37,532 nt of DNA, taken from positions 1-37,532 of the forward strand of contig JASANE010000150.1 of assembly GCA_030248225.1 (NCBI GenBank). The letters are read 5' to 3'. Below the pieces are notes generated by a model, which had not been told where the DNA came from, did no database searches, and saw only the letters and a list, made by a program, of their open reading frames with translations. This DNA is from Trileptium ribeirensis (lineage: Eukaryota; Nematoda; Enoplea; Enoplida; Thoracostomopsidae). The translations under genes were made by a program, and so were the position numbers. Below are positions 22,301 to 30,277 of this stretch, piece by piece; positions within the stretch are counted from its first letter, which is position 1, and every line of letters starts with the position of its first letter.

Positions 22301-25300
22301 ATGTCACACTCTTCAACAAAATCTTCATAATGCACTGTTTCATAAGACAAGCTGTGTTACAAAACTTTTCTAGGTAATTGTTTGTTGTCAAAAAACCGTA
22401 AGCCTTAATGATATAACTAATTAGTCACACATATTAAGAGTTCGTAGTTCAGTGGTGGTGCCATCTATTTGGGTTGTCTATTTCATTGACACGAAATATC
22501 ATGTCTACTCTACACGAATAACAAAATTATAGAAAGCTGTCGATTGTGATTATGATTGTAAACCTGTTAAACCGTCGATCTATACAGATCAGTTTTGCCA
22601 CAATATAACGTCATGTTAGGCTTTATTACGACTGGAAATTGTGCGCTAGCTAATTAACTCTAGAAAAGGAATATATACTTTTAAGAGTAACCTAAAACAT
22701 ACGATGAGCAAACACTTAGCGTATAGTAATCGCTATATATACTGGACTGTTCTTAGTCACACAATGACTCGTTGATTCCACACAGGTCGCGGCTAGAATG
22801 CTAGAGCTGATATGATACGCGTTGAGTATAGCCAAATCGAAATATGGCTACTTTTACAAATTACCTCTTTGACACCACCCCCCGTAAAAGCAAGCCGAAG
22901 CTAAAATCTGAAAGCGCACTTGCTGTATATATGATTGGAATTCTCAAATTGTAAAGTTAACATTATTTTCGGAGTTGCATAAACAGTGTGGGCAAAACTG
23001 TATAATGATTAAGAATGGGAGGGTGGGCGTTTTTTGCTGAAATTTCATCAACTGGTCTATTCATTTGTAATCATTTTGCGTATCTGTGTTGCCTTTATAT
23101 TGTGACGGCTTCGACACACCACTCACCGCAATCCACCAGTGTCGCAGCTGTATTAGTAGTTGAACCTTGGCGAATTACTCAGTTCGCACAGCTTAATAAA
23201 ATCTTTTCTAATTTACAATAAATCACTTATAGCACTATGGATTTTGCACGATTTGACGTTTGGCAAATGTCATCGAGTTGTTCCTTCCAGTTTGTACCAA
23301 ATTTGTAGTTCATTCATCATTATTTTATGACAACTTGCCAGCATCTGATTTTGGGCCAATTTGCGTTGTAAAAAATTTAGTATTTTTAAAAAGGCATGGT
23401 ACTTGGAATCCCATGACTTGAGACGCTTCGTGTATTTGTTAGGGCATATGTTCAGGAAAATTTTTTTAATTTTTTTAACAAACATTATCATTAAAGGATT
23501 TCCTACGATACAGTATCGTTATAGGTGTACATGTTGTATATGTTTCCGATAGCGTCATTCGCAAAGTGTAACTTAGTTAAACACCCTACTTATGCTTAGC
23601 ACCTTAGTTAAACAAGCTTATAAGCACACATCATGTATTGATAATGCACGTGTGTGCTATAAAACTTCATACTTCTGCTTCTTTCATTAAGGCAACAAAG
23701 AAATTCTTCACGCTGTTTCGCGACCGTTCTACTGTTCTTTACTGTTTATCAGTAGATTATTCACTTATCGGTCAAGCGGTGACATTGTTTTCACCCTTTG
23801 GCAGACTGCACTAAACCATGTAAAGTAACATATGTGTACATAATACCACTTGATTAACCAAATTTTATCTCAAAAATTTGGTTAATCAACAATAAGTATA
23901 TTGGTTTCAATTTTAAACTTCGGATACTGTCACCGTATCGCCCTTCAACAGCGAGTGTGTAACTATTAACATCTACGCATTTTGTCGCACAACATTTTAC
24001 CTTAAAAGTTATGTTTTAAGTTTATAGGGAACTCTATAAAACGCAACGCACGCTAAGTATTGAGCAATTTTTCACAATTATGGCAAACCGTTGTTCTAAC
24101 TGTGGAACGGTTTGACGGCTAATTTTCAGCAGACTAGACTTTGGTTCGATTCTTCGCTATTGCGGTTTTCTACTTTTGTATCATAGATCTGCGATAGCCA
24201 AAACACTGTAGATCACCAGCAGGACTGCGAGTATGCTTTTAGATGTCAAAAGTTTGCTCTGGGATGGTCCACATGTACCCATGTGCACAGAAGTTTAGGA
24301 TAGGAATAAACTGTTGTCGATATAAACTGTTTTGACACATTTTTCTAAAGAAAAACAAAATTCTAATTATTTCGGCTATGTTTGCTTCAAACTTCGTTTC
24401 CTTCCGCCGAGCTTATTACTACAACTTTCGCTACTTCTTCCTGCGTATTCTAAAAAGAACCTACAACATAACGAAAGTTCCAATAAATCAAGGGACTCAA
24501 CGTGAAACCTACTTGACCAGTTTTCAGAGTTTTAAGATAAAATAAACATAACTAAAATTATCGCTGTATCATCAAAATTGACCAATTTCGAGCTGTTGGG
24601 AATGACCGCAAAGACACGTTGTTGCAACGTTGAGCAGTGTTGCATGTTCAACAAAGCTCCAAAACCTATAGTCTTCTGCTAATGTTTCTGACCAAGCGAT
24701 GCCTTTATTTGAAGTTTGATATTCTTACATTACTGCCTGGCAAAAAATATCGATGTCAGATTTTGTCAACTCTGTTACAATGACAAACGCAGCGGGATAT
24801 GATTTCGGGATTTATATAAAATATGAAGCAGGTGACGTCATAGGTTTTGTTTTATATTGATCGTGAGTATTATGAGATTTACAATTGATGGACTGATTTT
24901 GATGCTAATTTATTGCATGCAATCATTTCTCCTATTGGCTATTTTGGAGCAATCTCCACTTTTTATGTGATGTGATTTTTTCACACTTCGAAAGACAGTA
25001 TAATAAAGCAAAATAAATATATATTTTAAATTGTGTGGTTTCATTTCTTGTTTTTACACGTTTCTATACATTGCTTGTGTTATATAATTATATTTTAAGG
25101 TGTGCTCACACGCTCAGATTTTTGCTCAAATTTTGATCAAAATTGGAAGGCATCTTTTTTGCATTTTTATCAAGTTTGAACGTGTGAACGCTATTCAAAC
25201 TTTTCATGAATATTCCTGTAGCAAATCATGGACGATATGTATTGCCTGAAAAAGTTTCAGCTCAAATTCTAATCTCTAATTTTAAAATATCGCAATTTTT

Positions 25301-26654
25301 ATTTAAAAATCACCATCAAATTTTGATCAAAATTTGATTAAATTTTGAGGTCAAATTTTGACCTCAAAATTTGAGCAAAAAGTTTGAGCTTGTGAGCACG
25401 CCTTTAAGTACACAGGGGAGCAGCCGGTGTGGTGTAATGTGGGCGCTGTTGTTTTTCATGAAAACTTAGGATAATACTCACTTTATTGCCAATTCATTAT
25501 ATCAAGAGCGGATTATATTTTGCTGAATAGCATAACACTCTTCAGCTATTGTATGCTAAGCCTGTAGGGGTGTCGTGGTGTGTCATGTTGTTTCATTGCA
25601 TTTCATGGGGTCGTTCATCTGTCCCCGCGTCGATTTTGACACAATTTTACCTCTTCGATTTCGAAAGCTGCACAGCATGTCCCCCTCTAGATTTCGTGGG
25701 GGGGGGAATGTTCCTGTCTCCAAATCAAAGGGGCACAAATTGTCACCCCACGAAATACAATGGGGCATTTGTGGCGTTCATGAAATGTGAAATGTAGCGG
25801 GACAAACGACCTGTCCGCCCATGAAATGCAAAGTGGACAGCTCGAAACGCACCGTGATACTCCTATAGGCATAGCGTACAAAAGCTGAAGAGTGTTATAC
25901 TCTCCAGCTATACATCACCAACTCCTGATTATATAAAGCTGCCCAGGCCGTGAATTTTAACAATTTTAAACCTAAATAGATTGATAAACCTTTGGAGCAA
26001 TTTTTTTTCTAGAAACACGATGTACAACTTAAAATTTTGATGTCGAAATTGATACTTTAACAGTATCTGAAAATCATACAAAGTATAATTAATTCACTAC
26101 TCCAAAAAAATACAGTGCACAAAATTTTGACTTCATTCATACCGTCCAACATGATATAGTTGGAAATTTTTCGAAAACCTATCTCAAATTTTGTTGCGCA
26201 AGCAGTTGTATTCCCAATAACATTTCGTGCACCACTATTTTATCAAATTTTCAACGTTTGCTTTATACCGCTTCGTTATTGGTTTATTCTACTAAACCCT
26301 TGTTGGTGTGTATCGAGCAACAAACAAGCTAAAGCAAATAACTGAGCGACATCATGCTATAATTCCTGTTTTCGGCTTTCAGTTTCAGCAAAAGACACGA
26401 TGAACAAACGAATGGTAATTATTGGCATTATTAGTCGCATCGATCTGCTCAATTTCGTCACGTCTCAAGCACAAGACGACGCAATGTTGATCGGCAACGG
26501 ACATCACGGTGCGGGTTCAGAAAACAGTGAAGGAGTTCATGCGGGGCAGAACGGTCACTTAGGAGTTGTTGGGGTTGGAGCGACTAGCGGTCGTCGAACT
26601 GGAACCTCGTCCGGATTTCAAAGCGGACTGATTAGTCCGAATTCTAGCGATTGA
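4264..26654 (+). CDS. CBS: Cystathionine beta-synthase, C-terminal ~384 residues, ten exons (5' end outside window)
   Basis: The enzyme condenses homocysteine with serine to cystathionine using PLP, in the cytosolic transsulfuration pathway. Joining 4264-4333, 5014-5105, 5591-5713, 9585-9669, 11384-11489, 14614-14691, 17906-18040, 19665-19773, 21616-21700 and 26383-26654 gives 1155 nt, which is 384 codons plus TGA, with every splice phase consistent. The order is: end of the catalytic core ([22 protein letters not shown] phosphate loop, [30 protein letters not shown]), a linker, then two CBS domains ([23 protein letters not shown]). The human enzyme aligns throughout from about residue 233. 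The PLP lysine and heme ligands lie in missing upstream exons. The paired CBS domains exclude plain cysteine synthase. Introns range from 0.5 to 4.7 kb and are rich in transposons. The product ends in an unusual Gly/His/Ser-rich tail. Confidence 0.95.
5014..5105 (+). CDS. CBS: CBS exon b (PLP phosphate loop and CPNC)
   Basis: The acceptor is TTTCAG. The exon encodes [20 protein letters not shown] and then [14 protein letters not shown] is the loop that holds the PLP phosphate in this family. CPNC matches the CxxC motif (CPGC) of vertebrate CBS, reported as redox-sensitive. The donor is weak, AAA|GTGCTG, but it is forced by the phase-0 start of the next exon. Reading through would meet TGA at 5115. 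Confidence 0.93.
5591..5713 (+). CDS. CBS: CBS exon c ([25 protein letters not shown])
   Basis: The acceptor is GTTGCAG and the exon is phase 0 at both ends. It encodes [20 protein letters not shown] and then [20 protein letters not shown] plus E. These blocks are nearly invariant in animal CBS. The loop between them (AHGEPDGSD) is variable in the family. The donor GAG|GTTGGT is a poor match to consensus but fits the phase of the next exon. Confidence 0.94.
5714..7011. other. CBS intron, no element recognised
   Basis: This is the first third of the large intron between exons c and d. It is AT-rich with scattered A/T runs. I see no terminal inverted repeats, tandem array or exon-like segment. 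Confidence 0.5.
7012..7119 (-). CDS. Possible antisense exon inside a CBS intron, product unknown
   Basis: On the minus strand a strong polypyrimidine tract and acceptor (TTTTGTTCTCTTATTTTACCAG) precede a 108-nt open segment that ends at a CCCG|GTAAGA donor. A second donor (CCCG|GTAAGC) lies 13 nt beyond. The open frame contains [20 protein letters not shown] followed by SAGYGGP. I do not recognise the protein. The CpG-rich stretch 7130-7320 could be its upstream exon or 5' UTR. No further minus-strand exon was found downstream, so this could be chance or a relic. Confidence 0.3.
7320..8304. other. CBS intron, no element recognised
   Basis: Mixed AT-rich sequence with short GC-richer patches (7600-7900). 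The open frames on both strands around 7831-8070 overlap each other and have no domain signature, so none is called a gene. Confidence 0.45.
8305..8611. mobile_element. Foldback MITE, family F, copy 1
   Basis: The left end TAAAGGCGTGTTCACACGTT and the right end, read inversely as TTAATGCGTCTTCACATGTT, are inverted repeats. Each continues into CAA(G/A)CTTTTTGCTCAAATTTT. The whole element is close to palindromic, with many AAATTTGAGCTCAAA-type blocks. It has no coding frame. TTAA-like bases flank both ends, as in piggyBac-type MITEs, but this copy is too decayed to prove a target duplication. Confidence 0.8.
9585..9669 (+). CDS. CBS: CBS exon d ([10 protein letters not shown] to GLLCG)
   Basis: The acceptor is TTTTCTAG and the donor G|GTAAATG leaves in phase 1. 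It encodes [20 protein letters not shown] and then MREEGLLC plus the first base of Gly. This aligns with the human VVDKWFK...IAQEGLLCGG segment. The upstream intron is about 3.9 kb and contains a foldback MITE and a possible antisense exon. Confidence 0.94.
9994..10466 (-). mobile_element. Non-autonomous Helentron/HINE-like element, family 2, copy A
   Basis: Read on the minus strand, it starts TTGAGCGGAGCGAGGCGAAG (at 10466). It ends with a subterminal match (GAGCGGAGCTTGGGC on the plus strand, 10020 on), a GTAGT-TCC-ACTAC hairpin, CGA, then CTAG followed by T. The interior has a CGAACGGACGGACATAGAC microsatellite-like tract and an A/T-rich TTAACTAATTAGCTAATTA block. It abuts copy B directly, head to tail. 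Confidence 0.7.
10467..10922 (-). mobile_element. Non-autonomous Helentron/HINE-like element, family 2, copy B
   Basis: It is nearly identical to copy A over its whole length, with small indels, and its CTAG end joins copy A's TTGA end with no base between. The flank beyond its TTGA end on the minus strand is A. The subterminal repeat carries one change (GAGCAGAGC). Confidence 0.7.
10923..11383. other. CBS intron, no element recognised
   Basis: AT-rich spacer between Helentron-like copy B and exon e. It begins with a short stretch (GAGGCCAGTGCTTGATGAATGTAAGCG) that resembles the sequence before copy A at 9840-9900 (GAGGCCGGTACTTCATTCACGTAAGCG). The two segments flanking the tandem Helentron pair are therefore themselves related. 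Confidence 0.45.
11384..11489 (+). CDS. CBS: CBS exon e (GGSSGA, end of catalytic core)
   Basis: The acceptor is AATTTTAG and the donor AT|GTAAGT leaves in phase 2. It encodes [20 protein letters not shown] and then [16 protein letters not shown]. The Ser in the GGSSG/GGSAG block corresponds to the residue that contacts the PLP pyridine nitrogen in CBS. The [12 protein letters not shown] block closes the catalytic domain. Confidence 0.95.
11927..12245. mobile_element. Foldback MITE, family F, copy 2
   Basis: The left end CTAAAGATGTGTTCAAACGTCA and the inverse of the right end, TTTAGATGTGTTCACACGTCA, are inverted repeats. They lead into the same TTTTTGCT(C/A)AAA-type interior as copies 1 and 3. 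It is non-coding, and the flanking TTAA is decayed. Confidence 0.75.
12245..12952. other. CBS intron with a GC-rich, coding-like minus-strand patch
   Basis: Around 12396-12560 the minus strand has an open, GC-rich frame ([20 protein letters not shown], then [15 protein letters not shown]) in an otherwise AT-rich intron. I do not recognise it. It could be a remnant of a retroelement ORF. The rest (12600-12950) shows no recognisable feature. Confidence 0.35.
12953..13230 (-). mobile_element. LINE 3' end fragment (same family type as 1518-2196)
   Basis: On the minus strand, [20 protein letters not shown] followed by [14 protein letters not shown] and a stop is the C-terminal end of a CR1/L2-like reverse transcriptase ORF. 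The 3' UTR has the hairpin stretch GCGCTTCTGCAACGC...GCGAAAAAAGCGCG followed by TATAAAT. It ends in a GTT repeat (AAC repeats on the plus strand at 12954-12970). The element is 5' truncated. Confidence 0.8.
13550..14290 (-). mobile_element. LINE reverse transcriptase fragment, second type
   Basis: The minus-strand frame from about 14190 reads [20 protein letters not shown], then [20 protein letters not shown] and [14 protein letters not shown]. These are the characteristic motifs C-terminal to the LINE catalytic domain (VRP.LEY...VW.P, DI..IE.VQRRFT, L..RR...D). [16 protein letters not shown] follows after a frame change near 13780. Several stops after that show decay. It differs from the neighbouring LINE end at 12953-13230, so two insertions are likely. 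Confidence 0.8.
14614..14691 (+). CDS. CBS: CBS exon f (linker after catalytic core)
   Basis: The acceptor is GATTGCAG and the donor TG|GTTAGC, weak, leaves in phase 2. It encodes [20 protein letters not shown] and then LRHEHW. The start aligns with human TKFLSDRWMLQKGF. The rest is the variable linker that precedes the Trp-rich stretch in front of the regulatory domains. Confidence 0.9.
14692..15682. other. CBS intron, no element recognised
   Basis: It contains an (AT)n-rich stretch (14740-14830) and a moderately GC-rich open frame at 14875-15147 with no recognisable domain. Near 15360-15425, CTCGCCGAGCCC...AACAGACGGACAAATG resembles the end tract of the Helentron-like elements, but no element ends could be placed. 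Confidence 0.4.
15683..16026 (-). mobile_element. Non-autonomous Helentron/HINE-like element, family 2, copy C (internally deleted)
   Basis: It has the same ends as copies A and B: TTGAGCGGAGCGAGGC start, GTAGT-TCC-ACTAC hairpin, CTAG followed by T. About 110 bp of the interior between the hairpin side and the TTAACTAATTAGC block is missing, and a short TAACTTAACATAAGCTTAAC stretch marks the junction. Confidence 0.7.
16123..17755. mobile_element. 1.63-kb terminal-inverted-repeat element with G-run repeats
   Basis: GGGTCATTTCACGAAACCAT starts the left end, and its exact reverse complement ends the right end. The match extends about 28 bp with two mismatches. ATAA lies directly outside both ends (16119-16122 and 17756-17759), a likely 4-bp target duplication. 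No transposase frame is visible, so it is non-autonomous. The interior carries ten copies of GGTCGGGGGGGCTACA-like motifs (16642 to 17365 on plus, one inverted at 17715). The superfamily is not clear to me. Confidence 0.8.
16640..17370 (+). repeat. GTCGGGGGGGCTACA repeats (5 clustered, 4 dispersed)
   Basis: Runs of 6-9 G preceded by GGTC and followed by CTACA begin near 16642, 16662, 16683, 16706, 16728, 17011, 17027, 17160 and 17365. An inverted copy lies at 17715. The first five are spaced about 20-23 bp. The short open frame over them (16619-16831) is a by-product of the repeat. The G-runs could form G-quadruplexes on the plus strand. Confidence 0.8.
17906..18040 (+). CDS. CBS: CBS exon g (first CBS/Bateman domain)
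   Basis: The acceptor is CGACAG and the donor GG|GTAAGT leaves in phase 2. It encodes the second Trp of a WW pair, the [20 protein letters not shown] segment and [27 protein letters not shown] aligns with human FDQAPVVDEAG, part of the S-adenosylmethionine-binding site between the CBS domains. The exon lies about 150 bp downstream of the 1.6-kb TIR element. Confidence 0.94.
18041..19664. other. CBS intron with a weak dispersed repeat
   Basis: 18840-18935 (CATCATCAGATATAGGACAG ... CGAGTGTCATACTCATGCAC) resembles 22235-22335 (CATCATCGGGTAACGCAAAG ... CGAATGTCACACTCTTCAAC), suggesting two old copies of an unnamed repeat. 19084-19160 and 19450-19560 are GC-richer with repeated GGGTCA/CGGGTCA words. 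Nothing else is recognised. Confidence 0.4.
19665..19773 (+). CDS. CBS: CBS exon h ([16 protein letters not shown])
   Basis: The acceptor is ATTTTCAG and the donor CAA|GTAAGC leaves in phase 0. It encodes [20 protein letters not shown] and then [16 protein letters not shown]. The [13 protein letters not shown] block aligns with human GMVTLGNMLSSLL, the end of the first CBS domain. The second half leads into the second CBS domain. Confidence 0.94.
19774..20994. other. CBS intron, no element recognised
   Basis: AT-rich sequence with a pyrimidine-rich stretch of repeated TTTTCCCAATTTT-like words at 20085-20230. No ends of mobile elements were seen. Confidence 0.45.
20995..21570. repeat. ~82-bp minisatellite, seven copies, just before CBS exon i
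   Basis: The unit reads AAACTTTAATAATTGCAATC, AACTATCTCACAATAAAGCA, AATCAGAAAAAGCATCAACG, then ATTATATATAGCTGTTGTTG. Copies are 80-88 bp and differ by a few bases. Each unit carries an AATAAA hexamer in CACAATAAAGC. The array ends about 45 bp before the exon i acceptor. Confidence 0.92.
21616..21700 (+). CDS. CBS: CBS exon i (start of second CBS domain)
   Basis: The acceptor is GATTTTAG and the donor CAGT|GTAAGT leaves in phase 1. It encodes [20 protein letters not shown] and then MVVHEQRQ, aligning with human [25 protein letters not shown]. A seven-copy minisatellite ends only about 45 bp upstream of this exon. Confidence 0.93.
21701..25094. other. CBS intron, mostly unannotated
   Basis: About 3.4 kb of AT-rich sequence. 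22235-22335 is a diverged copy of the repeat at 18840-18935. Short perfect words recur (for example CCAAATTTT...AAAATTTGG around 23857-23884, an inverted repeat), but no complete element, tandem array or exon is recognised. Confidence 0.45.
25095..25407. mobile_element. Foldback MITE, family F, copy 3 (TTAA on both sides)
   Basis: The best-preserved copy. TTAA at 25095-25098 is followed by GGTGTGCTCACACGCTCA, and the right end reads inversely TTAA-AGGCGTGCTCACAAGCTCA (TTAA at 25404-25407). The inner arms CTCAAATTTTGATCAAAATT and their inverse near 25360 make it almost fully palindromic. TTAA at both ends suggests piggyBac-type mobilisation. Confidence 0.82.
25535..25895. mobile_element. 361-bp foldback MITE with TA target sites
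   Basis: The left arm starts ACACTCTTCAGCTATTGTAT and the inverse of the right arm starts ACACTCTTCAGCTTTTGTAC. The match extends for about 45 bp (continuing GCTA(A/T)GCCT(G/A)TAGG). TA flanks both ends (25533-25534 and 25896-25897), as in Tc1/mariner-type MITEs. The interior also folds back (CATTTCATGGGG against CCCATGAAATG). The short open frames on both strands here are palindrome artefacts. Confidence 0.85.
26383..26654 (+). CDS. CBS: CBS terminal exon j with C-terminal extension
   Basis: Two acceptors six bases apart (TTCAGTTTCAG) both keep frame: using 26383 gives [11 protein letters not shown], using 26389 gives SKDTMNKRM. The exon then encodes [20 protein letters not shown], aligning with human MVFGVVTAIDLLNFVAAQ. 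The RID aspartate corresponds to the SAM-binding Asp; the Thr three residues earlier is Ser here. Human CBS ends a few residues later, but this frame continues for about 57 residues rich in Gly, Ser, His and Asn before TGA at 26652-26654. Confidence 0.9.
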
Positions 26655-27038
26655 CAACTGAGAGTGGGAGGACAAAGTTTCGCTTGATTGATGTAAAAAA
26701 TAATGATGTTACTATAGTTTTCATTCCGTATTATTTAATTGTAAATAGAACAAGAAATTTGTTGTATGTTTTGTTGTCAAGTGAAATCCGATACAGTAAC
26801 TAATCACGATTTATATTGTTTGGTTTTCTACCAGCAAATGTCAAAAATATTCCGAAAACTTTTATATTTCCTTGTGATTCGCTGCTACTTTTTCGGGTTT
26901 CAACAGCTTTACGTTCAATTTTGCATCTTTATGGTTTATATAGTTTTTAGCAGAGATATATACCATCTTAAGGCTTAGAATTTAACAAGCTGGTTTGGAC
27001 TATTAGCGTGGCTTTGTACAAATCAGAAGATGTACATC

Positions 27039-27044
27039 AATAAA
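27039..27044 (+). promoter_or_regulatory. AATAAA polyadenylation signal, likely CBS
   Basis: A canonical AATAAA occurs 385 bp after the CBS stop codon and is followed by a T-rich stretch. It is the first canonical hexamer downstream of the stop that I found, so a 3' UTR of about 0.4 kb is inferred. Confidence 0.55.
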
Positions 27045-29094
27045 CCTGAAATTTAATTTCTGATAACAATTTACAAGACGGTCCGCTGTGAATGTTAAGT
27101 TGGATTATTTAGTCTTAAGATACAGGTGATAACAGCAACAGCTCTGTTTTTGTGCGATTTTGATCAGAGATATGTTTTCTGTCGCTTATGTCTTTTGTAG
27201 CCAATTCTAGGACACTGATGAAGTTAATAATGTACATCCATCGGTTAAGTTATGCCATGTTTTAGCTGTGAAAACGGAAGCCGCCTAAGAAACACTAATT
27301 ATTTGCGTACCAAGTGCTAAATTGTTATAATATTTACAACAGTTTCGGTATAAAGAAGGTGTTTTGGAGGATTTTTCTTCAGCTTAGATGCTGTTATATC
27401 AATACTATGATTATTATGTACACGCTGTTCGAAAGTTTGAACCAAATGTCGCCACTGTAGAAGCCGCAGTAATGGCGTTGACGTTTTCTACAAAATTGCA
27501 AGTTCATGCTAATATATTATGTACTAAATGAGCTTATTTTTTCGACATGTCATGCGTGTAGATGTGCTCTATATGATCTCCTGTAATGTGTAATTTTGAA
27601 ACAAATAGCTTTCATATAATTATGTTATGGAGGATAGCACCAAGATTGGTACTAATTTTGTCTTAACGGCTGGCATTGTATAATCACTGCTAGCGAAAGG
27701 GGAGACAAATATATTAATCGGTGGGCCCAAGTAAAGCTGAGGGGCGTAAGGAATATGCGTTCTTTATTGCAATGAATTTAAATAAATTGGTGGGATCTTT
27801 CTATTATTTATTGAGTAAAAGGTCGTTGTGGTTATAAAATTCTACATTGCTGTGCTAACTAGGCAATAGGATGACTTATCTTACTGCAGAAGTGTGGTAA
27901 GCAAATAGTACAAGCTATCTTGCTACTGAATAATTTTATTTAGCAAAATTGTTGAATAATAGATTTGACCATTTTTATTACACTGGAATGGTTTCGTGCA
28001 AATGCAAATGGATTCAAGCGGTAAAGGCTACAATCGCAGGTATACCTATATGTAAAAATTGGTCGTTGTAGTCAAACGGGCATAGCAGCTATAAATTTTA
28101 AACTGATAATAAATTATACATAATAATTAATGGCTATAATTACCAGCTGAATAAAACCATTAATGATTTCATTACTTGTAATATTTATCGATAACAGCAA
28201 CACTAATTCTGATGATATATCTGCAACATTTCTATCATCGATATATAATTGTTTTCAAATGCTATCATCTCGGTGATATAGTTTTCTTTACATCTAATAT
28301 AACAGAATATTTCGACTGTTTCGACAGTGCTTATATATGGCTAAATAATGAGAAGGTTATACAGTCGATATAGAATTGCAATTTTATGATTTTTTAGTTA
28401 ACATGCTACTCGAAAAAATACGAATCTTTTCGCATTTGAATAAATTACAATAATTGTCTCCGCACACCTGCCATTCTGTAAACCGTTAACTGTTTCTGTG
28501 TATACGTTATTAATACATTTAGAATAGTATATGTTTGAAAAGAACCCTTTAGAGCCCTGACAATTGTTGAAATAAGAAAACTGTATATTTTCGTTTGGAC
28601 CGCCTTATGGTATACGTTCTAATGTGATGGCGTTTTTCATACGCTTCTACAATTGCATGAACGCGGGTTTTATTTGTAGACTTTCTTGACAAAATTTTAT
28701 TAATTATTGTAATATTCTGAGCTTATTTTTAACTTTAAAACTTAAAAGCAGACTGAAATGATTTTAATGCCTAAATGTTGCTTCAGTAATTTTTGAATTC
28801 TATGCACCATATATGACTTTTATAAATGTACCATGTGGCGTTGATCAACACGGTAAATCGACGGTAGCTGCAGCCGCCACAGGATCAGCTTTATCCAACT
28901 TTCATTATCCGGATGCTATTGCAGGAGCTGGATCGTTGCACTTTTCCTGTAACTTGGAAAACCTAACCCATTCTGTTGAACCAAAACCCCTTCTCTTTCC
29001 ACGCCGTGATTGGGTCAAATGTCTTTTACGAATGTTTTAGTGTATAATTTTACGGAATTAAATGTATACACTTTACGAAATTCCGATATGTATA
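27045..29094. other. Intergenic, no gene recognised
   Basis: Two kilobases of AT-rich sequence after the CBS polyadenylation signal. The only coding-like stretch is 28813-29040 on plus (GVDQHGKSTVAAAATGSALS, 75 codons); it has no domain I recognise and no clear splice sites. No tandem array or element end is seen. Confidence 0.45.
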
Positions 29095-29520
29095 CAGTTT
29101 TCGTTATACTGTTTTGACATGTTTCATAACTGCAGGTCTCTTTGCGTCATCTAAATTCTTTTACTGTGCAATACCGTTTATTTTTTGGAAAATTAAACAA
29201 TTATTGTTTAAACGGCTAATAGTTTAAGCAAGAATCCTTTGGCAATCCGTTTTCGTTATATTTATTTTGACATGTTTCACTATTTTAGGTCTCTTTGCGG
29301 GAAATAAATGATTTTATTATGCAATATTGGAAAAATTATACATTGTCTTTTTAAACCGGTAATTCTTTAAACAAGTATTCTACGGCATTCAGTTTTCATT
29401 ATACTGATTTTGACGTGTTATGCAATTGTTTGCCTCTGTGTGAAATGCATATTATTGCTTTGCAATTCTAATTATGTTGTGGAAAGTAAACATTGACTAT
29501 TATAAATTGGGTAAAAGTTT
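29095..29520. repeat. Three diverged tandem copies of a ~150-bp unit
   Basis: Copies start at 29095, 29247 and 29390 with (C/G)(A/C)GTTTTC(G/A)TTATA...TTTTGAC(A/G)TGTT. Each continues to GGTCTCTTTGCG-like, TGCAATA-like and TTTAAAC(C)GG(C/T)TAAT-like blocks in the same order. The third is the most diverged and loses similarity by about 29520. Confidence 0.75.
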
Positions 29521-30277
29521 GACCATCCTATGCAGAAATTTGCATGAATTTCGTCAGGCGATATTTCCTATATTGATAATCCGACATAATAACTACCAGC
29601 ACTGTGTAGATTCAATTGCTAGAATAGTCTACATAACTGTCGGCCGATTTACGTTGCCTCAGGACGTAGTGGTTAAAGCGTCTGGGCATATACTTTAGCA
29701 TAAACACAGGCTGAGGCCGTTCTCGATATATTAAGCCTTAACTGAAGCTAAGATCACTATATGTTTCATGCGTTAGGCTTAAGTCGGGGGCTACAGCCGC
29801 CCGAACACCCGCTCTAAGCTGTTTTTCTACCGTTATAATGTAACGCCCTTCAGGGTTACTTGGTCTAATAATGAAACTGCCAGAGCAGTGTAAATTAGCT
29901 AGTTTGAAAATTAATATTACAACACGTTGCAAGCAGACCCAAGGAGCATTCTCTGTATTAGATTCTCGGTGAAATCATACATACACTGAACTTGTATACA
30001 ATAAAAAATAAAATTATAAACCTATAGTTCCATTTTCTCTATTCAAGTTTCAACTTTCAACAACATTATTTCATTAAGTGATTTAGATATATCACAACAA
30101 ATTAAGGTTCCTCAAATTTTACAGGGCATCAAGAATGGTATCCATGCCTATGGACGTTCCATGTCGTTCATTGTTCAGCTGCTCTATATCTGGGCAATAG
30201 GTTATAGCTTGTAATTTTAAAAACGTTTATACGAACAGGTCTTTCTGTCCATTGCAATTGCCGACATATCACACTAA
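29521..30277. other. Intergenic, no feature recognised
   Basis: It includes AGGACGTAGTGGTTAAAGCG at 29660, which resembles a tRNA A box but has no B box at the right distance, and a GTCGGGGGCTACAG string at 29783 that echoes the G-run motif of the 16-kb element. Nothing else was seen. Confidence 0.4.

Noticed and set aside
22440..22500. tRNA-like GTAGTTCAGTGGTGGTGCC
   Set aside because: It resembles an A box but no B box follows at pol III spacing.
25549..25881. Four overlapping open frames on both strands
   Set aside because: They lie within the palindromic TA-flanked MITE; the fold-back sequence gives similar open frames on both strands.
28813..29040. 75-codon frame GVDQHGKSTVAAAATGSALS
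   Set aside because: It looks more protein-like than its surroundings and GKST hints at a nucleotide-binding loop, but there is no Walker context, no splice sites and no continuation, so it was not called a gene.
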